A stretch of 64,000 bases of DNA from the NCBI GenBank assembly GCA_010093705.1, contig MU006098.1, positions 820,666 through 884,665 of the forward strand, in the 5' to 3' direction. The position numbers and the translations under genes are program-made. Numbering within the stretch: the stretch's first letter is position 1; each line of letters starts with the position of its first letter. This document shows, one piece after another, positions 22,984 through 35,280 of the stretch. The notes beneath the pieces were generated by a model, which was not told the origin of the DNA, searched no databases, and saw nothing but the letters and a program-made list of their open reading frames with translations. The stretch comes from Patellaria atrata CBS 101060 (lineage: Eukaryota > Ascomycota > Dothideomycetes > Patellariales > Patellariaceae).

Positions 22984-23574
22984 ATTGGTATAAAGCTAGA
23001 GTGTGATGCTTTATTAGGAATACGGATAGCAGTATCGTAGAAAACGAAGGTAGGATTATGGTAGCAATAATGGTCAGCGAAAGAAGGCCAGTGTGGAGCG
23101 ACCGAGCGGACTAGATACGCTTTTACCATATATCAATACTATCCGATTTTTATAACTCCAGACACAATTCTACGTTATAATATCAATGTTAGGATTTACC
23201 TCTCCTGTCGTACTGGACAGTAGGGAGCGGCACGAGGGGCGAGGTACAAGGGTAGTGGGCAGTGACGTACGCGCAATGCCCAGACACCAACCAAGTACTG
23301 TAAGGTACTGGATAATGTACCTGATGTTGATATCCCACCAACCCAATCACTCCTGGGATTTACAATTAACAGAGTTGATATAATTGGGAGATGTACTGAG
23401 ATCAGCGCTCCAAACAGAGAAGCATTATCACTCTGGCACTAGTAAATCGTTTCAGCGTAGTAACTTGGTCCCGGTTTTCAAGGAGTCAATGATGACTGTT
23501 AACATTAAGCTACGCTGGAAAGCTTATGTATACTATTTTCCCTCGTTGTAAGGGTAGTATTGGCGGGGTACACA
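22984..23574. other. Intergenic: upstream of DUF676 gene, downstream of DUF1295 gene
   Basis: No supported gene. Open frames here are antisense or non-ATG. It contains the promoter of the DUF676 gene, with no TATA box I would trust. Confidence 0.5.
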
Positions 23575-24839
23575 CTATGACTTTTTCTTTGTCTCTGTTC
23601 CTTTTCCTTTCTGAGCTGCAGCTGCTTCCTTCATCTCAGCAGCTTTTACAGCGTAGTCGGAGTTCCATTTTGGAATGAACTTGCCCACATACTTTTGGTA
23701 TTCCTTATATTCTGGATATTTCTGACTCGTCAAAAGCTCTGTAAGCCATGTACTACCTTGGAAAAGGAAAAGATAGGAGATGGCACCGATGCAGGTCCAG
23801 TTGTACACCGTGTCGGTTTGGAGACAACTCCATTGATAGAGGATGGTCCAGATGATTTGCTCAGCAGCAAAGTTGGGATGGCGAGACATTGACCAGAGCC
23901 CATACGTGATGAAACCACGATCAAGATCTTCACGACTGTGCCGTTGAGGATTGGGTACTTTGGCAGTCTCTTGATATTTCTTCTTGTCCTGTTGAAAATC
24001 TAGCCCACAGTTAGCACAATTTGAATATTGGATATTATTGTGCACCGGACGACGTACTCCATTGTTGTTGATCCGCGAACCACTCTAGCATAACAAGTCC
24101 CATCATTACACGAACTGCTATGTGATCCGCCATATCAACTTCGTTCCCGGTCAAGCATGCGTGTAGGAATAGTACGTATGTAGGAGTCGTGATAGCGAAG
24201 AGGAGGAGCTAAGTCAGGTAAGCTTGGTATATTATGTGCGAGTAGAAGACTTACGCTTTGCATTAAGGATATAAAGACAACGTTAAAGAAGAACATCCAT
24301 ATTGGGCCAATGTATTGCTTAACCACAGCCCATCGATAATCTTCAGATCCCATAGAGTAACCACCTCTTCTCCAATAATTGAATGTGAGACGAAGCTGTA
24401 GACGATTAGTTTATTTGTCCTTGAGATTTGTTCACCAGGTTGCTCTTACACTCCATACGGTACTGAAAGTCAAAAGATTATCCAGTCTCTGAGAGGGATA
24501 GCCGGACAAATGAGCCCAGAGGCTATAATGTAGGTTATATATTGTAGGTAGTATACTCCACATACGATCTACTTGTGAGTAATTTCTATTCACCTCAGAT
24601 ACGACGAGGAATACAGGCGCAAGGATCAGTGAGAATGCAAAGGCGGTTATTAGCGGATTAGTGGATAGGTATATTATTTTCAGCTCTTCCAGGTTGTTAA
24701 TACTATCCCACACCAATTGGGGTAGAGCAAAGAGCTGAGGAGCGAATGCTGATACGGTTCGACTGAAACTGGTCGTGTCTGCAAGATTTTTGAGGCTGGG
24801 TAGTGCCACACTCCCTGGAAAGATGTGTTTCGTGGCCAT
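23575..24839 (-). CDS. DUF1295 membrane protein (steroid 5-alpha-reductase-like)
   Basis: Multi-pass membrane protein of the family related to 3-oxo-5-alpha-steroid 4-dehydrogenases and isoprenylcysteine methyltransferases. Exons: 24839-24450, 24395-24255, 24208-24058, 23999-23575 (368 aa); introns are 54, 46 and 58 nt. Hydrophobic segments at about 50-85 are followed by DRMWSILPTIYNLHYS, then LRLTFNYWRRGGYSMGSEDYRW, a family hallmark. Next come ADQQQWNFQQDKKKY and GFITYGLWSMSRHPNFAAEQ, the conserved SRHPN motif that helps bind the nicotinamide cofactor in relatives. The tail is Lys/Ala-rich and ends KKKS, like an ER-retention signal. The open frame extends upstream without ATG; MATKH is the first Met. 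Its start is 229 bp from the divergent TOP3 start. Substrate unknown. Confidence 0.88.
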
Positions 24840-25068
24840 GATGGTATCGAGGGAAATGGTTGACAAACAATCAGGAGCTGAATTCCAAATCACCCTTTTA
24901 TAAGTTTTCACAACTTTATGTTTGGATCTGTGCCGTAGATGGTGATGACATGTTTGAAGATCTCAGTTCGTTTGCCGCTTCGGCTCGGCTCGAACTGCTA
25001 GGTTACGCGTCTACCGCTTCTTCAGAACGCGTCTATCCTAAACGACTTCTTCATCAAAGTATGGAAGT

Positions 25069-27504
25069 ATGGCAAGGAAGATACTCTGTGTGGCAGAGAA
25101 ACCCTCCATAGCTAAAGCAGTCGCCAATCATTTGGGAGGAACAGTTCAGCCGGTAAGTCATTCTACACAGTTTCCATCCGTATAACCTGCTAATCGAGTT
25201 CTCCAGCGTAATGTCCCTGGATTGCCATGGTTAAAGAACTATGAGTTCACTTACAATTTCAGCCAACCTTGGGGCCAATGCAATGTCGTCTTCACTAGCG
25301 TTGCAGGTCATATCAACTCGAACGATTTTGGACCGGAATACAAGAATTGGAACTCTTGCCCGCCAGTTCAGATGTTTGATGCACCTATACGCACATTTGT
25401 TGATCCTGTACGTCTCCCTAGACACTACTGCTGAATGGTCGGACGCTTATCTATTACTTCAAGGAGAAAACGGTGATTGCGAAGAACATCGAGATGCATG
25501 CTCGTACTTCAATGGCTCTCTATATTTGGACCGATTGTGATCGCGAAGGGGAGCATATAGGGACTGAGATCAGAAGTATTGCAATGAAAGCAAATTCTAA
25601 GCTGGAAGTTAAAAGGGCGAAATTCAGCAATATTGAAAGGGCGTGGGTACTCGAAAGTGTTATACGAGCGGATAGCATCTAATGATTATACAGACACATT
25701 ATTAATGCTTCTCAACATCCGGTTTCTCTAGATGAGAGACAGGCAAATGCAGTAGCTGCACGTATTGAACTTGACCTCAGAATAGGAGCTGCTTTTACAA
25801 GACTACAGACCTTGCAACTCAAGTCCTTGATTGATCCAGTTCAGGAACTCAAGGTCCTTAGTTATGGTTGGTACCTTTTCTAATTATTTTTCAAAAGTTG
25901 CTCCTAAGATCCGCTAGGCTCATGCCAGTTCCCAACGTTGGGTTTTGTTGTCGATCGATATTTCCGGGTGCAAAATTTCGTCCCAGAGCCCTTCTGGTAC
26001 ATCAAAGTTACCCATGTCAAAATGGATATTAAAGTCAACTTTAATTGGAAAAGGGGCCACTTATTCGATCGTATGGCAGTTATCATTATTTATGAACGAT
26101 GTCTAGATGCGCGCCTTGCAGAGGTCATAAAGACGCAGAAAAAGCCTACGAGTAAATGGAAACCATTACCTCTTACGACGGTCGAACTTCAGAAACTAGG
26201 TAGTAGGTTTCTTCGTATGGATAGTCAGACGGTTATGAAAGTAGGTAGTACTTGATGAGACGTATACAAAGGCCACGCTAATGATTTGCTTGACAGACTG
26301 CAGAAGACCTTTACACAAAGGGATGGATCAGCTACCCTAGAACTGAGACAGACCAGTTCGATAGAGGGATAGACCTGAAAAGAATTATTGACAAGCAGAC
26401 TCGAGACAATACCTGGGGCCCTTTCGCTCAAAAGTTAGTTTCTGAGCACTAAATTTTCTTTAATCCATACTAATGTGAATAGCCTGATGAATGGAAACTT
26501 CAGACAACCAAGAAATGGTAGTCACAACGATAAGGCCCATCCGCCCATTCATCCAGTGAATCATGTTGTAGGATCACAGTTATCCGAGAATGAGCGTAGA
26601 GTCTATGATTTTGTTGTTCGACGCTTTCTGGCATGCTGCTCCGAAGACGCGACAGGAGAAGCGACCGACATAGAGATTCAATATGGGCCCGAAATTTTCC
26701 ATACACATGGTTTGACTGTACTTCAACGGAATTATCTTGATGTTTATCCATTTGACAAGTGGGAAAGTAGCCAGGAACTACCGCCATTCACCGTTGGAGA
26801 GACATTCACGCCGACGGAAGCTAAGATGGTGGATGGCAAGACGACAGCTCCCGGTTACTTAACTGAACCTGAATTAATTGCTCTTATGGATGCTAATGGC
26901 ATTGGAACCGATGCTACGATGGCCGAACATATTGCCAAAATAAAAGAGAGACAGTACGTCATGTCTCAAACTAAAGGTAGTCGAGGACATACAGACAATG
27001 AGGGTGACGAGCAGGACCACGTGCTGGTAGGAAGAGGCGGCGGTAGAGGCGGAAGAGGAAGGGGTAGAGGAGGGCGAGGTGGAGGTGGAGGTACTACCGG
27101 AGCACGAGCAGGGGCTACAAGTGGAGTTCAAGAATTTATACCGACAACCCTAGGCGTTGCGCTCATTGAGGGATATGACAATGTTGGATTCGAAACCAGC
27201 TTGGGTAAACCATTCCTAAGGAAAGAAGTGAGTCATCAATCGCACGTTAAAAAAAGATAACTCCCGAGTGAGGCTCACATCGCTATAGATGGAACTTCAG
27301 ATGAAAGCCATCTGTGAAGGTAGAACGACTAGGAACGATGTGGTTCAGTCAAGTCTGGATCAATATAGAGAAGTGTATATTAGGACCCAGAGTCAGATGA
27401 ATGTGCTCAAGGCAGTAAGTCAGGAACCGGAATTGATTATCTGATAAAGTAGCTGATGTATATTATAGTCTATTAGGAAGTACATATTAGGCCAAAACGG
27501 TTGA
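25069..27504 (+). CDS. TOP3: DNA topoisomerase III (type IA)
   Basis: Nuclear type IA topoisomerase that acts with a RecQ helicase and Rmi1 to dissolve recombination intermediates. Nine exons: 25069-25152, 25207-25407, 25464-25642, 25694-25866, 25918-26240, 26297-26433, 26483-27227, 27289-27414, 27469-27504 (667 aa, the usual fungal length). The TOPRIM domain has CVAEKPSIAKAVANHL at the start and WTDCDREGEHIG with its acidic triad. The active-site segment is GWISYPRTETD, with the nucleophilic Tyr at about 333. NGIGTDATMAEHI lies in domain I. A Gly/Arg (RGG) insert follows at about 535-560. There are no C-terminal zinc fingers, as in yeast Top3. Intron 3 uses donor GTGGGT. Every exon joins in frame and all key residues are present. 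Confidence 0.95.
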
Positions 27505-29073
27505 GGTACTGTACTCCCTCCGCAACCTCCCGGCTTACAAAAGATGCTACCGATGCCGAGCCTTCATTACTATTCAAGATGGATCAAACCAGCATTCAAT
27601 CCTACAATTCTAACAGTTTGATCCGGACGTGGTTTCCCGACGGAAATTGAATCCATTTTGTTGAGCACAATACCTATATACAAGATACCATCCGAGTCTT
27701 TGCATCTAGACCCACCGTGCCACCTTAGCGTGGGCTCTGTAGTATCACGAACCGGTGCTTTCGCCGACGATCGGATTGATGGGGTGCATCAACAACGAGC
27801 AGGTGTGCGCAGAGATAGCTATCAGTGGTGTTTGCAATCATCTCAGCCATCCACGCCATCTAGGCAGAGGGTGGGGTAAAGAGGGGTTTGTGGGTTAGTA
27901 CCTAGATTCGCCTTCTCTTTCACAATATGCAGGTGATCTTTGGCGCGTATGCAGTTAACCCTCGTGATGGGACCTTCTCTTGGCCGCGCGAGGCTCGTCA
28001 AAGGCAAAGGGGAACCATGGAGGGGTTAGAGTTTGGTTCATGGGTTCGGTCATAAGGGCAAGGTTTCCGATATACCTGTCATTATCCTTAGATAAAGTCA
28101 CATATACCTGAACAGAGATAGTAGAGATAGGGAACAAATCGGAATGATGGAAATGGTTGTTATCGTCCTATTGAGCTATACCGGTACACTGCTGTGTGGA
28201 TTGTTGAGCTCGTTTTCGCTTTCATTGATGAGGTATTTCTACATGCGCAGGTGGATCATCATATGGGGCAAAGAAAGCTGCAGAATCGTCATGTCCTTTC
28301 TGCTTTTTGAGCTTGATAAGTCTAGGGTCAGCTGTACTGGAGTATTGATGATTGCGGCGTAATGCAGAAGAGAACCCGAAAAGAAAAGGACGGGAGCGTG
28401 AAAAGGTGTAGCAATGTAAGTGGCTGACCCTTTGTGTGTGGGTGACCCTTTCCTTATTCATTAAGAGCAGGTATGTACCGAAATGGGTGAGAGCGATGGG
28501 TGGATAACTGGGTTATGGCGTGGCTTGTGAGTGCATGTCGAGCTTGTCGGATTGTTTAGCAAACGCCAATCACGCCCGCTACACTGGACATGATCCCCTT
28601 GGCTTTTGCCCATCCTGCCCATCACTGTTCATCACTTGTTCATCATCGCAGCCGACCCAACATCATTAACAGAAACAACAACAGAAACAACAACAGAACA
28701 CTATCAGAATCTTCCAATATTTACTCTTGCCATCAGTCGCTTCTTCGTCCACTTCTTCTTTCATTTCCGCAACTGCCTTATCTCAGACAGTTGCTGATTC
28801 TCAGGCCTGGTTACCGCTAAGACCAGTCCTCCTCCCTCTTGCTACCTTTCACGTTGGCAGCTTCCTAGTACCTGCAGCTTTCCAGCTCCCTTTGAGGCGT
28901 ACCTTTAATACGCACATTTCGCCCCGGCTTCTGACATATTCGTCTGTAAGTCATCATCATACATCAAAGAAAACGCAAATCTCTTTGATATCCCCCTTTG
29001 CGACTCAACGGAATCCCGACGTTGACTCATACTGTCGCACACAGAGAAGCTGTTTCGAACCACCGTCTGCAAC
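27505..29073. other. Intergenic, likely includes long 5' leader of the Sin3-binding gene
   Basis: No supported gene. From about 28590 the plus strand becomes CA/CT-rich with repeated AACAACAGAAACAAC units (28674-28698) and small upstream ORFs, as in long 5' leaders of fungal regulatory genes. Confidence 0.5.
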
Positions 29074-30381
29074 ATGGCTACCACCCTCAATAAACCTGTT
29101 TCTAGCATCGCCATGGCTTTGGCTGGCAAATCAGGCTCTGTGGACATCCCAAAGCCCCGTGAGGTCTCAGTTCATGAGGCCTTCGCCGCTGGTACGGCAT
29201 CTGCTAAAGCCCATCGCCCTTCGGCTCTCCTTACTCCTCCGAACTCTCTCTCTCCTACTCTTCCACCCCATAAAGTCCGTGCCGATGCGCTTCAGAACCC
29301 ACCTCCTATCCAGGTAGATTCAGATATCGATTTGCAGGATGCCGTCGAACATGCGAAGCTTCAGGACCAGCCAACCGCGCTCTCATCGGCTGCGCTTTCT
29401 GGCTTGGAGGCTGGGAATGCCATTACACCTATGCTTCTGGCAAGGGAACACCTTCCCGGTATTCTTGTCCAACACGGTCCGATGGCTATCCGGCATGTCT
29501 TGAATCTCCTCACGCAGACCGTCCCGGGTTTCTCTGGGATTCCACCTGCTAAAGCCCGGCGTTTAGTTGTTGCAGCACTCGAACAACGAGGAGGAGGTGG
29601 TCCAAATGGAGAAGTTCTTTTCGAAAAAGTCGGTTGGGGTCGGTGGGACGCCAGACTGCGCGGTCAGCCGGCACCGGAGAGAATCAAGTCTCACTTCGCT
29701 AAGGTGCCGGAGGATATGTCTCCGCCGGCGAGCATGCCAGATTCTTACGCCATGTCTAATTCTGGCGGTCTGCAAATCCCGCAACGTCCTCATCAGCGTA
29801 GGGATGACCACGCCCACAACAGCTGGGGTGGTGACTCGCAAATGAGTGCCTATTCCGAGGAAATGGATGATCGCAACATGGCAGAGCATGAAGCAGACAA
29901 GATGTCTCTAGATGGAGATGATGATGGCATCGGGGCGTCCTCGTCAGCTTCACGCGCTGGAGATCGTAGGCGTGCAGCAGACCTGGCAGGAGATTTCGAT
30001 GATGCAACGGATGAGGAGGATTGGGCAATGATTGGAGCAGCCGCCCTCAGACAAGCTTCACTGCCCGTGGCTGGGGGCGGGAGACTATCCAGACATCATA
30101 ATAGAAGACAATCCGGGCAACCGAGAGGGAAGAGCCGTAATGCTCCGGTTCCGGCCCGGCATGCTTCCTACCAGCACCCACATCGGCAAACTTCAAAGGC
30201 ACTACTTCCACAGCGGGTCATTTCTTCTTCTTTCAATCTTGGTTCAGGATTCGGCGTTTACGGATCTACTTCAGAACAACTAGCATCTTCAAACATCAAC
30301 GGCGTTATGGGCATGAATGGGATGGCGGACTCGCAGGAGCGCGAGGCCATCGCGGCGTTGTTGAGCATGGGCTCTATGTAA
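29074..30381 (+). CDS. Stb3-type Sin3-binding transcription regulator
   Basis: Nuclear protein of the Stb3 family, which in yeast binds Sin3 and ribosome-biogenesis promoters. Single exon, 435 aa. The conserved N-terminal half has ALLTPPNSLSPTLPPHK (about 50-65) and a folded domain at about 100-205 (ITPMLLAREHLPGILVQHGPMAIRHVL... AKARRLVVAALEQRG... VLFEKVGWGRWDARLRGQP), the family hallmark. The rest is Ser-rich and acidic in places (DDATDEEDWAMIG), ending in a short Met/Gly-rich helix (EREAIAALLSMGSM). The start is the first in-frame ATG, just before conserved sequence. By analogy with yeast, activity may be under TOR or nutrient control, but nothing in the sequence shows it. Confidence 0.85.
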   Translation: MATTLNKPVSSIAMALAGKSGSVDIPKPREVSVHEAFAAGTASAKAHRPSALLTPPNSLSPTLPPHKVRADALQNPPPIQVDSDIDLQDAVEHAKLQDQPTALSSAALSGLEAGNAITPMLLAREHLPGILVQHGPMAIRHVLNLLTQTVPGFSGIPPAKARRLVVAALEQRGGGGPNGEVLFEKVGWGRWDARLRGQPAPERIKSHFAKVPEDMSPPASMPDSYAMSNSGGLQIPQRPHQRRDDHAHNSWGGDSQMSAYSEEMDDRNMAEHEADKMSLDGDDDGIGASSSASRAGDRRRAADLAGDFDDATDEEDWAMIGAAALRQASLPVAGGGRLSRHHNRRQSGQPRGKSRNAPVPARHASYQHPHRQTSKALLPQRVISSSFNLGSGFGVYGSTSEQLASSNINGVMGMNGMADSQEREAIAALLSMGSM

Positions 30382-31614
30382 TACCAAATCACATCCACGA
30401 CATGGCGGATCTGGGTACGGCGTTTTCACTAGGGGATGCGCATGATGAACGCGTTCTCCTACTCTTTCTCTCTCTCTGTCTCTCTCTCGCACTTTTATGT
30501 CAAGCGCTGACGCGGGATGATGAGGTCTCTCTAGGGTTCGGGCAGGAATATTCTCTATTTCTCGGTCATGGTGTTTCTGTCTTACTCAATGGTCTTCATC
30601 TGGATATCACCGAAGCATGGGTACTCTCTTGCCCCCCTCTGCTCGGTTTCATTTTGTTAATGTTCTTCTTTTCCTCTTCCGCGGTGGAGATTAATCTGCG
30701 GCACTGCGACTGCTTGTTTACAGTGTGTGCGCGTCTGCAACCAGTCTTCTGCCTTCATATTACAACATTTATTAGCATTTTGCTTCCATTCTTATCCCGA
30801 TAATGTCGGCGACATCATTTATAATCTATTATCTTTTCGCTTGGGGGAAGGAGAGGAGGAGACATCGCTGCGTTGACAAGCAGGCAGATATTAACAATCA
30901 AAGAAATTGTGCCAGGCGGCGTGGGAGCGCTTAATTGCTCACTCTTGCGTCCATCTGGCGAAAAGGAAGAATTCTCGTGCTTGTTGTTCTTAAGTGACTT
31001 TGGTGATGGTCTCTATGTTCATATCTGCACGCCGTCTCCCGTACCCTTCCTTCCGTCATATTTCGTCCCTCAATTCACGAATCGGTCTAACCTCATTCAC
31101 TAATGTAGTTGTCCAGAATTTCATTTTCGAGTTACCCTACCTGAACTTCATTCACTTCTCTTCTGAAAGATATCTTGTCACATTTCTTCTAACTTATCTC
31201 GTTATCTTTCTATTGTCTTCTTGTCCTCATCTCCAACCCATCTCATCATCAAGTTTACGCTTCCAATGTTCCACGCTTCCATACATTCACACGTTTATAT
31301 CTTCCTATTCCATTCTTCGAATCTAAATAATGGGGTTCTAACTTAATCATCGTCATTGGTGACATCCAATATATTGGGCACCGGCTCAAAACGGAAGGCA
31401 TCAGCTCCAACTACAGTAGGTGGTGTACCCCGTCTGCTCTTTCCACTTACACAAGGTCCATTCTGGAAATCCATAGAAGCACTCGGGAAGCAGAATACGC
31501 TATTGATGAATTCATCTCGATTCATTCGCAAATACCACAAATCCAACAGAACCAAATCATAATCTCAACCCAATCCCATCTAAACGCCAAAAACACAAAT
31601 AACCTCTCATATCC
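30382..31614. other. Intergenic between convergent genes
   Basis: 3' regions of the Stb3-like gene (plus) and the MFS gene (minus), pyrimidine-rich on the plus strand. A (CT)n microsatellite lies at 30462-30488. No further gene recognised. Confidence 0.55.
30462..30488 (+). repeat. CT dinucleotide microsatellite
   Basis: Imperfect CT run of about 27 bp, 80 bp after the stop of the Stb3-like gene, probably in its 3' UTR. Confidence 0.7.
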
Positions 31615-33723
31615 CTACAAACTATACACCCATCCCGACCCCTCATCCGCCTGCCTCGCCTCCCTCCTTGTTCTCCCCAACCATTCACTCGATTTCTGCC
31701 ACCCCCGCCTCTCCACCCATCTCTCTAACCCCGTGAGTACTCTATCCCTCCACCCGGGCCCCCCCTTCGCACAGCCAAAACTCCCCTCATTCCCCTCAGA
31801 CCGACCCTCGACACTCCGTCTTTTCCTCTCGTTCACACTCACCACCCACACCCTAAACCCGACATACCCGGCCCACGCGACCGCCACACACATCCCCGTC
31901 ACTGCAAACGGGACCTTATATCCGGGAGCCCAGCGGGGCCTGAACAGCATCGCGGCGATGACGCCGGCGAAGTTCCCCCAGCCGTTGATGCCGAGCACGA
32001 TGGCGCGCTTGCCGGGGTGCGGGGTGTTGTTTGCTAGCCAGGCGACGGCGAGGGGGGAGGTGGTATAGGTGCCGAGGAGGATGATGTTGAGAGCGAGGTA
32101 GTGGGGGATGGCCCAACCCCATCCGGCCTCGCTCTGGGTTTCGGAACTGCGAAGGGAGGAGGATGGGGAGACGGGGTTGGGGGTGCGGGTGCGTGATGGA
32201 GAGGGAAGGACAATGGTGATGGTGAGGCCAATTAGGAGGATGGCGAGGGAGGCAAGGAGAGGGATGAGGCGTGCGCGTATGCGGTCGGACCATACGGTGA
32301 ATGCCCATAGTGCTACGGCGCCTAGGATGTAAGGAGGTGCGGCGAGAAGGTTTGTCAGGGCTGCTGTATTTGTCGTGCTTGATGGGTTATTAGGGTCGGT
32401 TGCGTGAGAGGGAAGAAGAGGCCGGAGGACGAGTGGAAGGAAGATACTAAATGCGGTAGCCGGTATTGCGGAGAGGATATTGCAGATTAGTAGATACGGG
32501 ATTTTGGGATCTGTGAGCGCGGCGAGAACGGCACCGGATGTGAGGCCGCGATCATCGGTTAGGGAGACCGGAGAAGAGTCAGAAGATGGGGAGGAGGAAC
32601 GGGGAAGAAGTGTTTGGGACTCGTTGGATGATGAAGAGCGAGGGGTTCGGGGATACTTCGAGTTCGATTCCTCCGCATTATCGTCTACGTCGGCGGGTGA
32701 CGCTTTTGCATATGTTTTTGCATCTGCATGAGCGAGAGCCCGGTCTCTACGTATACGCTCCTCGGCCCACTCTCTTTGCTCCGGGTTAAGAAACCATGCT
32801 GTTCTCGCGTTATGCGGTAGCCAGAGAAAGCCTGCAGCAGCAAGGACAATAGTACAACAGCCTTCGATTAGGAATAGGATCTGCCATGACTTCCAACTGT
32901 GGTTGTCCTTGCTCTCACCCTCTCCCTGTTCGTGGTTAAACGAAAATCGCGAGAAAATGGCAAACGCAAGAACTCCTCCTATTGCACCAGCGACGGCCGA
33001 TTGCCCATAAAAGATGGCTAAACGCCTTCCGAACTCGAATCGGGTGTAGAAGAGACTTAGATAGGACACTGCGACTGGGTAGAAACCAGCTTCTAGTATA
33101 GCAATTAGAGCTCTCAGGGTGATGAGTTGCCATTTCGTCTGTACGAAGGCATGTAATGCTGTACAAACACCCCATATTGTCATACATCCTGGTACCCAGC
33201 GTACCATACCATAGCGACGGCCGAACGCAGCACCAATGGGTTGTAGGGTTACGAAGAAGAAGTAGAAGACGGCGACGGCGGTGTTAAGGTCGGATTTTGC
33301 GAGGCCAACGTCGTTGGTAAAGTTTGCTGTTTCCGCATTACCGATCTAGGGGAGAATGGGGGTGAGTAGTTGATATTTGCTGATATATTGGGGGAAACAA
33401 CAGGGAGGTAACTGGAAGTAAAGGCTCGACTCTAGGACCTTCGTACTTACATTACTCTTATCTAAACTATTAAACAGAAACAACAGCGCCAGAAATGGTA
33501 GTAATATAAAGTCCAACCTGCGGACAGTCGCTTTATTCAATTCTTGCTCTTCCACCGTGAATTGCAGCTCTACGTCTTTCCCCATGTCATTACTATATAT
33601 GAAAGTAAATTCGAACGAAGACCTCCTCTTTCTGTTCCTTTTCCATTCGCTTTCCGGCTTCGGGGACGCTGGGGGGGTTGGCTTGAGAGGTTCCAACTCG
33701 TAGCTCTCTCCATCGTCGTTCAT
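31615..33723 (-). CDS. MFS transporter, Dal5/allantoate permease-type
   Basis: Plasma-membrane permease of the anion:cation symporter branch of the major facilitator superfamily. Exons 33723-33451 and 33345-31615 with a 105-nt intron (667 aa). Family signs: VRRLDFILLPFLALLFLFNSLDKSNIGNA in the first helix region, then FGRRYGMVRWVPGCMTIWG, RALIAILEAGFYPVAVSYLS and FEFGRRLAIFYGQSAVAGAIGGVLAFAIF. A long Ser/Pro/Asp-rich central loop (about 275-340, including SNESQTLLPRSSSPSSD) makes the protein longer than the usual 500 residues. The six C-terminal helices follow, then a basic cytoplasmic tail. Substrate is unknown; relatives carry allantoate, nicotinate, biotin or similar carboxylates. The central-loop region is also open on the opposite strand, which is a composition effect. 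Confidence 0.9.
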
Positions 33724-35280
33724 ACCTGCGGGGATATCTCTATCGCGACGGAGCCAAGCCCGCCGTTAGGTGTCCGAATGACAGGTACCGCTTTCACCGG
33801 ACCATATTCTAGGATTTTAAGCTGCGCGTACGGTGTAAGCGATGATTCCATATTGGGCTTCAGAAGTCGATTGCACAGTAAACATACAATGTACAGTGTA
33901 CAGGAACGAGGAGTCGAAATAATATATACATGTTGAAAAACGTGCCTTGTGCCTGAGCCGACCTTCCCATTTTCTCTCTGTCAAACCCCAGACTGGACAT
34001 GACGGGCTAGTGCATTTTGACTTAACGGTTCCCGTCCTAGCTTCCTACACTTCCGCAAGATTCCGTTAGGTTACCAGACCCACGTGAGATTTAATTCGCT
34101 TTAGCCTCTTTTCATTGTTTGTTTTGAATTCCAGGTTCCTTTTCACAACTTGTGAAAGCTTTTTTGCTCAGCAGTCAGATTCTCGAATCGTCTCCTGTGC
34201 GTCCCAACCTCCTTCCAGACGGATTTCATGTGTTGTGAATCACTAGGCGCATGGATTTAGCTGTATGTGACGAATAGAATGGGGATAGGATATATGCAAT
34301 AGGCATGCAAGAGGACGTGTCAGGTCCAGTGAGAGACCAGAGACGTTGCATCATCACGTTATTGGTTAGAATCGAAAAGAATCCTTACGGGTGAGAGAAC
34401 TGCCAGCGCGATCACCCTCGAGTTCACGCGACTTGCAGTGTCGTATCCTATCGTCAGTAGGGTAGGTAAGCTTTTGCAGTAGTTAGGCAACAAAAAGGGT
34501 GAAAACCCCCCATCCTTCGTGAGCAATTCATGCTTCAGAATTTTGTTCCATTAAAATCTGATATCATGTCCAATTCGCCCGCCCCGTAACTCGACAACGG
34601 TTTAAAATCAAAGTTACTAAAGTTACTAAAGTTACTAAAGTTTCTAAAGTTACCAGCGATAATAAACGGGTGACACGAAACCTTTCAAAACCTGGTCCTT
34701 ACAACCGGAACGGCACGCTTTGCAGTGGTGGCGTTTTCTGGTAAGGTAGGAGCGAACGAGCGTGACAGAACAGGCAGCGTCAAAGGAAAACACTGGGAAC
34801 CAGCCCTGCCAATTTCCAAGGCAACGCAACCCGTTATCGTCACTTTTTCACTAACACAATTCTCGCGCACTCACACACACCATCTACCCTCACAAATTCA
34901 CACTCAATCATCAATTGCTTCATTTCTCCTACAATCATCTCAACCTCCGTCATCGCGAAAGTTCCCCCGGCGTTTCTGGCGTTGCTACCCCGGAGTAATG
35001 TTGTTTTGATCATCACCTAATTTCCACCATCACCTTTTCGCGCCCGTCAGCTCAGATCCTTGCTTACGAGAAATTCGAGACACCTCCTGTTCAAACGACT
35101 GCATCACCCATTGTACATATGCAATCCTCAAGAAACTCTCGCAAACGACGGCAGCGCATCAATCAACCCACACATACACTCTCCCCATAACTAGAAACCC
35201 CACACTGGGCCTTCTCCACAAGGCTTCGAGCCCTCACGGGCGCACGCGGACGTACCTCCTGAGTTCCTCCCACCTCAGAT
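33724..35280. other. Divergent intergenic region between MFS and coiled-coil protein genes
   Basis: No supported gene. It contains the 9-bp tandem repeat listed below and, in the last 400 bp, a CA/CT-rich stretch that looks like the 5' leader of the plus-strand gene. Confidence 0.55.
34610..34654 (+). repeat. Tandem repeat, 9-bp unit x5
   Basis: Five head-to-tail copies of AAAGTTACT (fourth AAAGTTTCT, fifth AAAGTTACC), in the spacer between two divergent genes. Confidence 0.85.
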
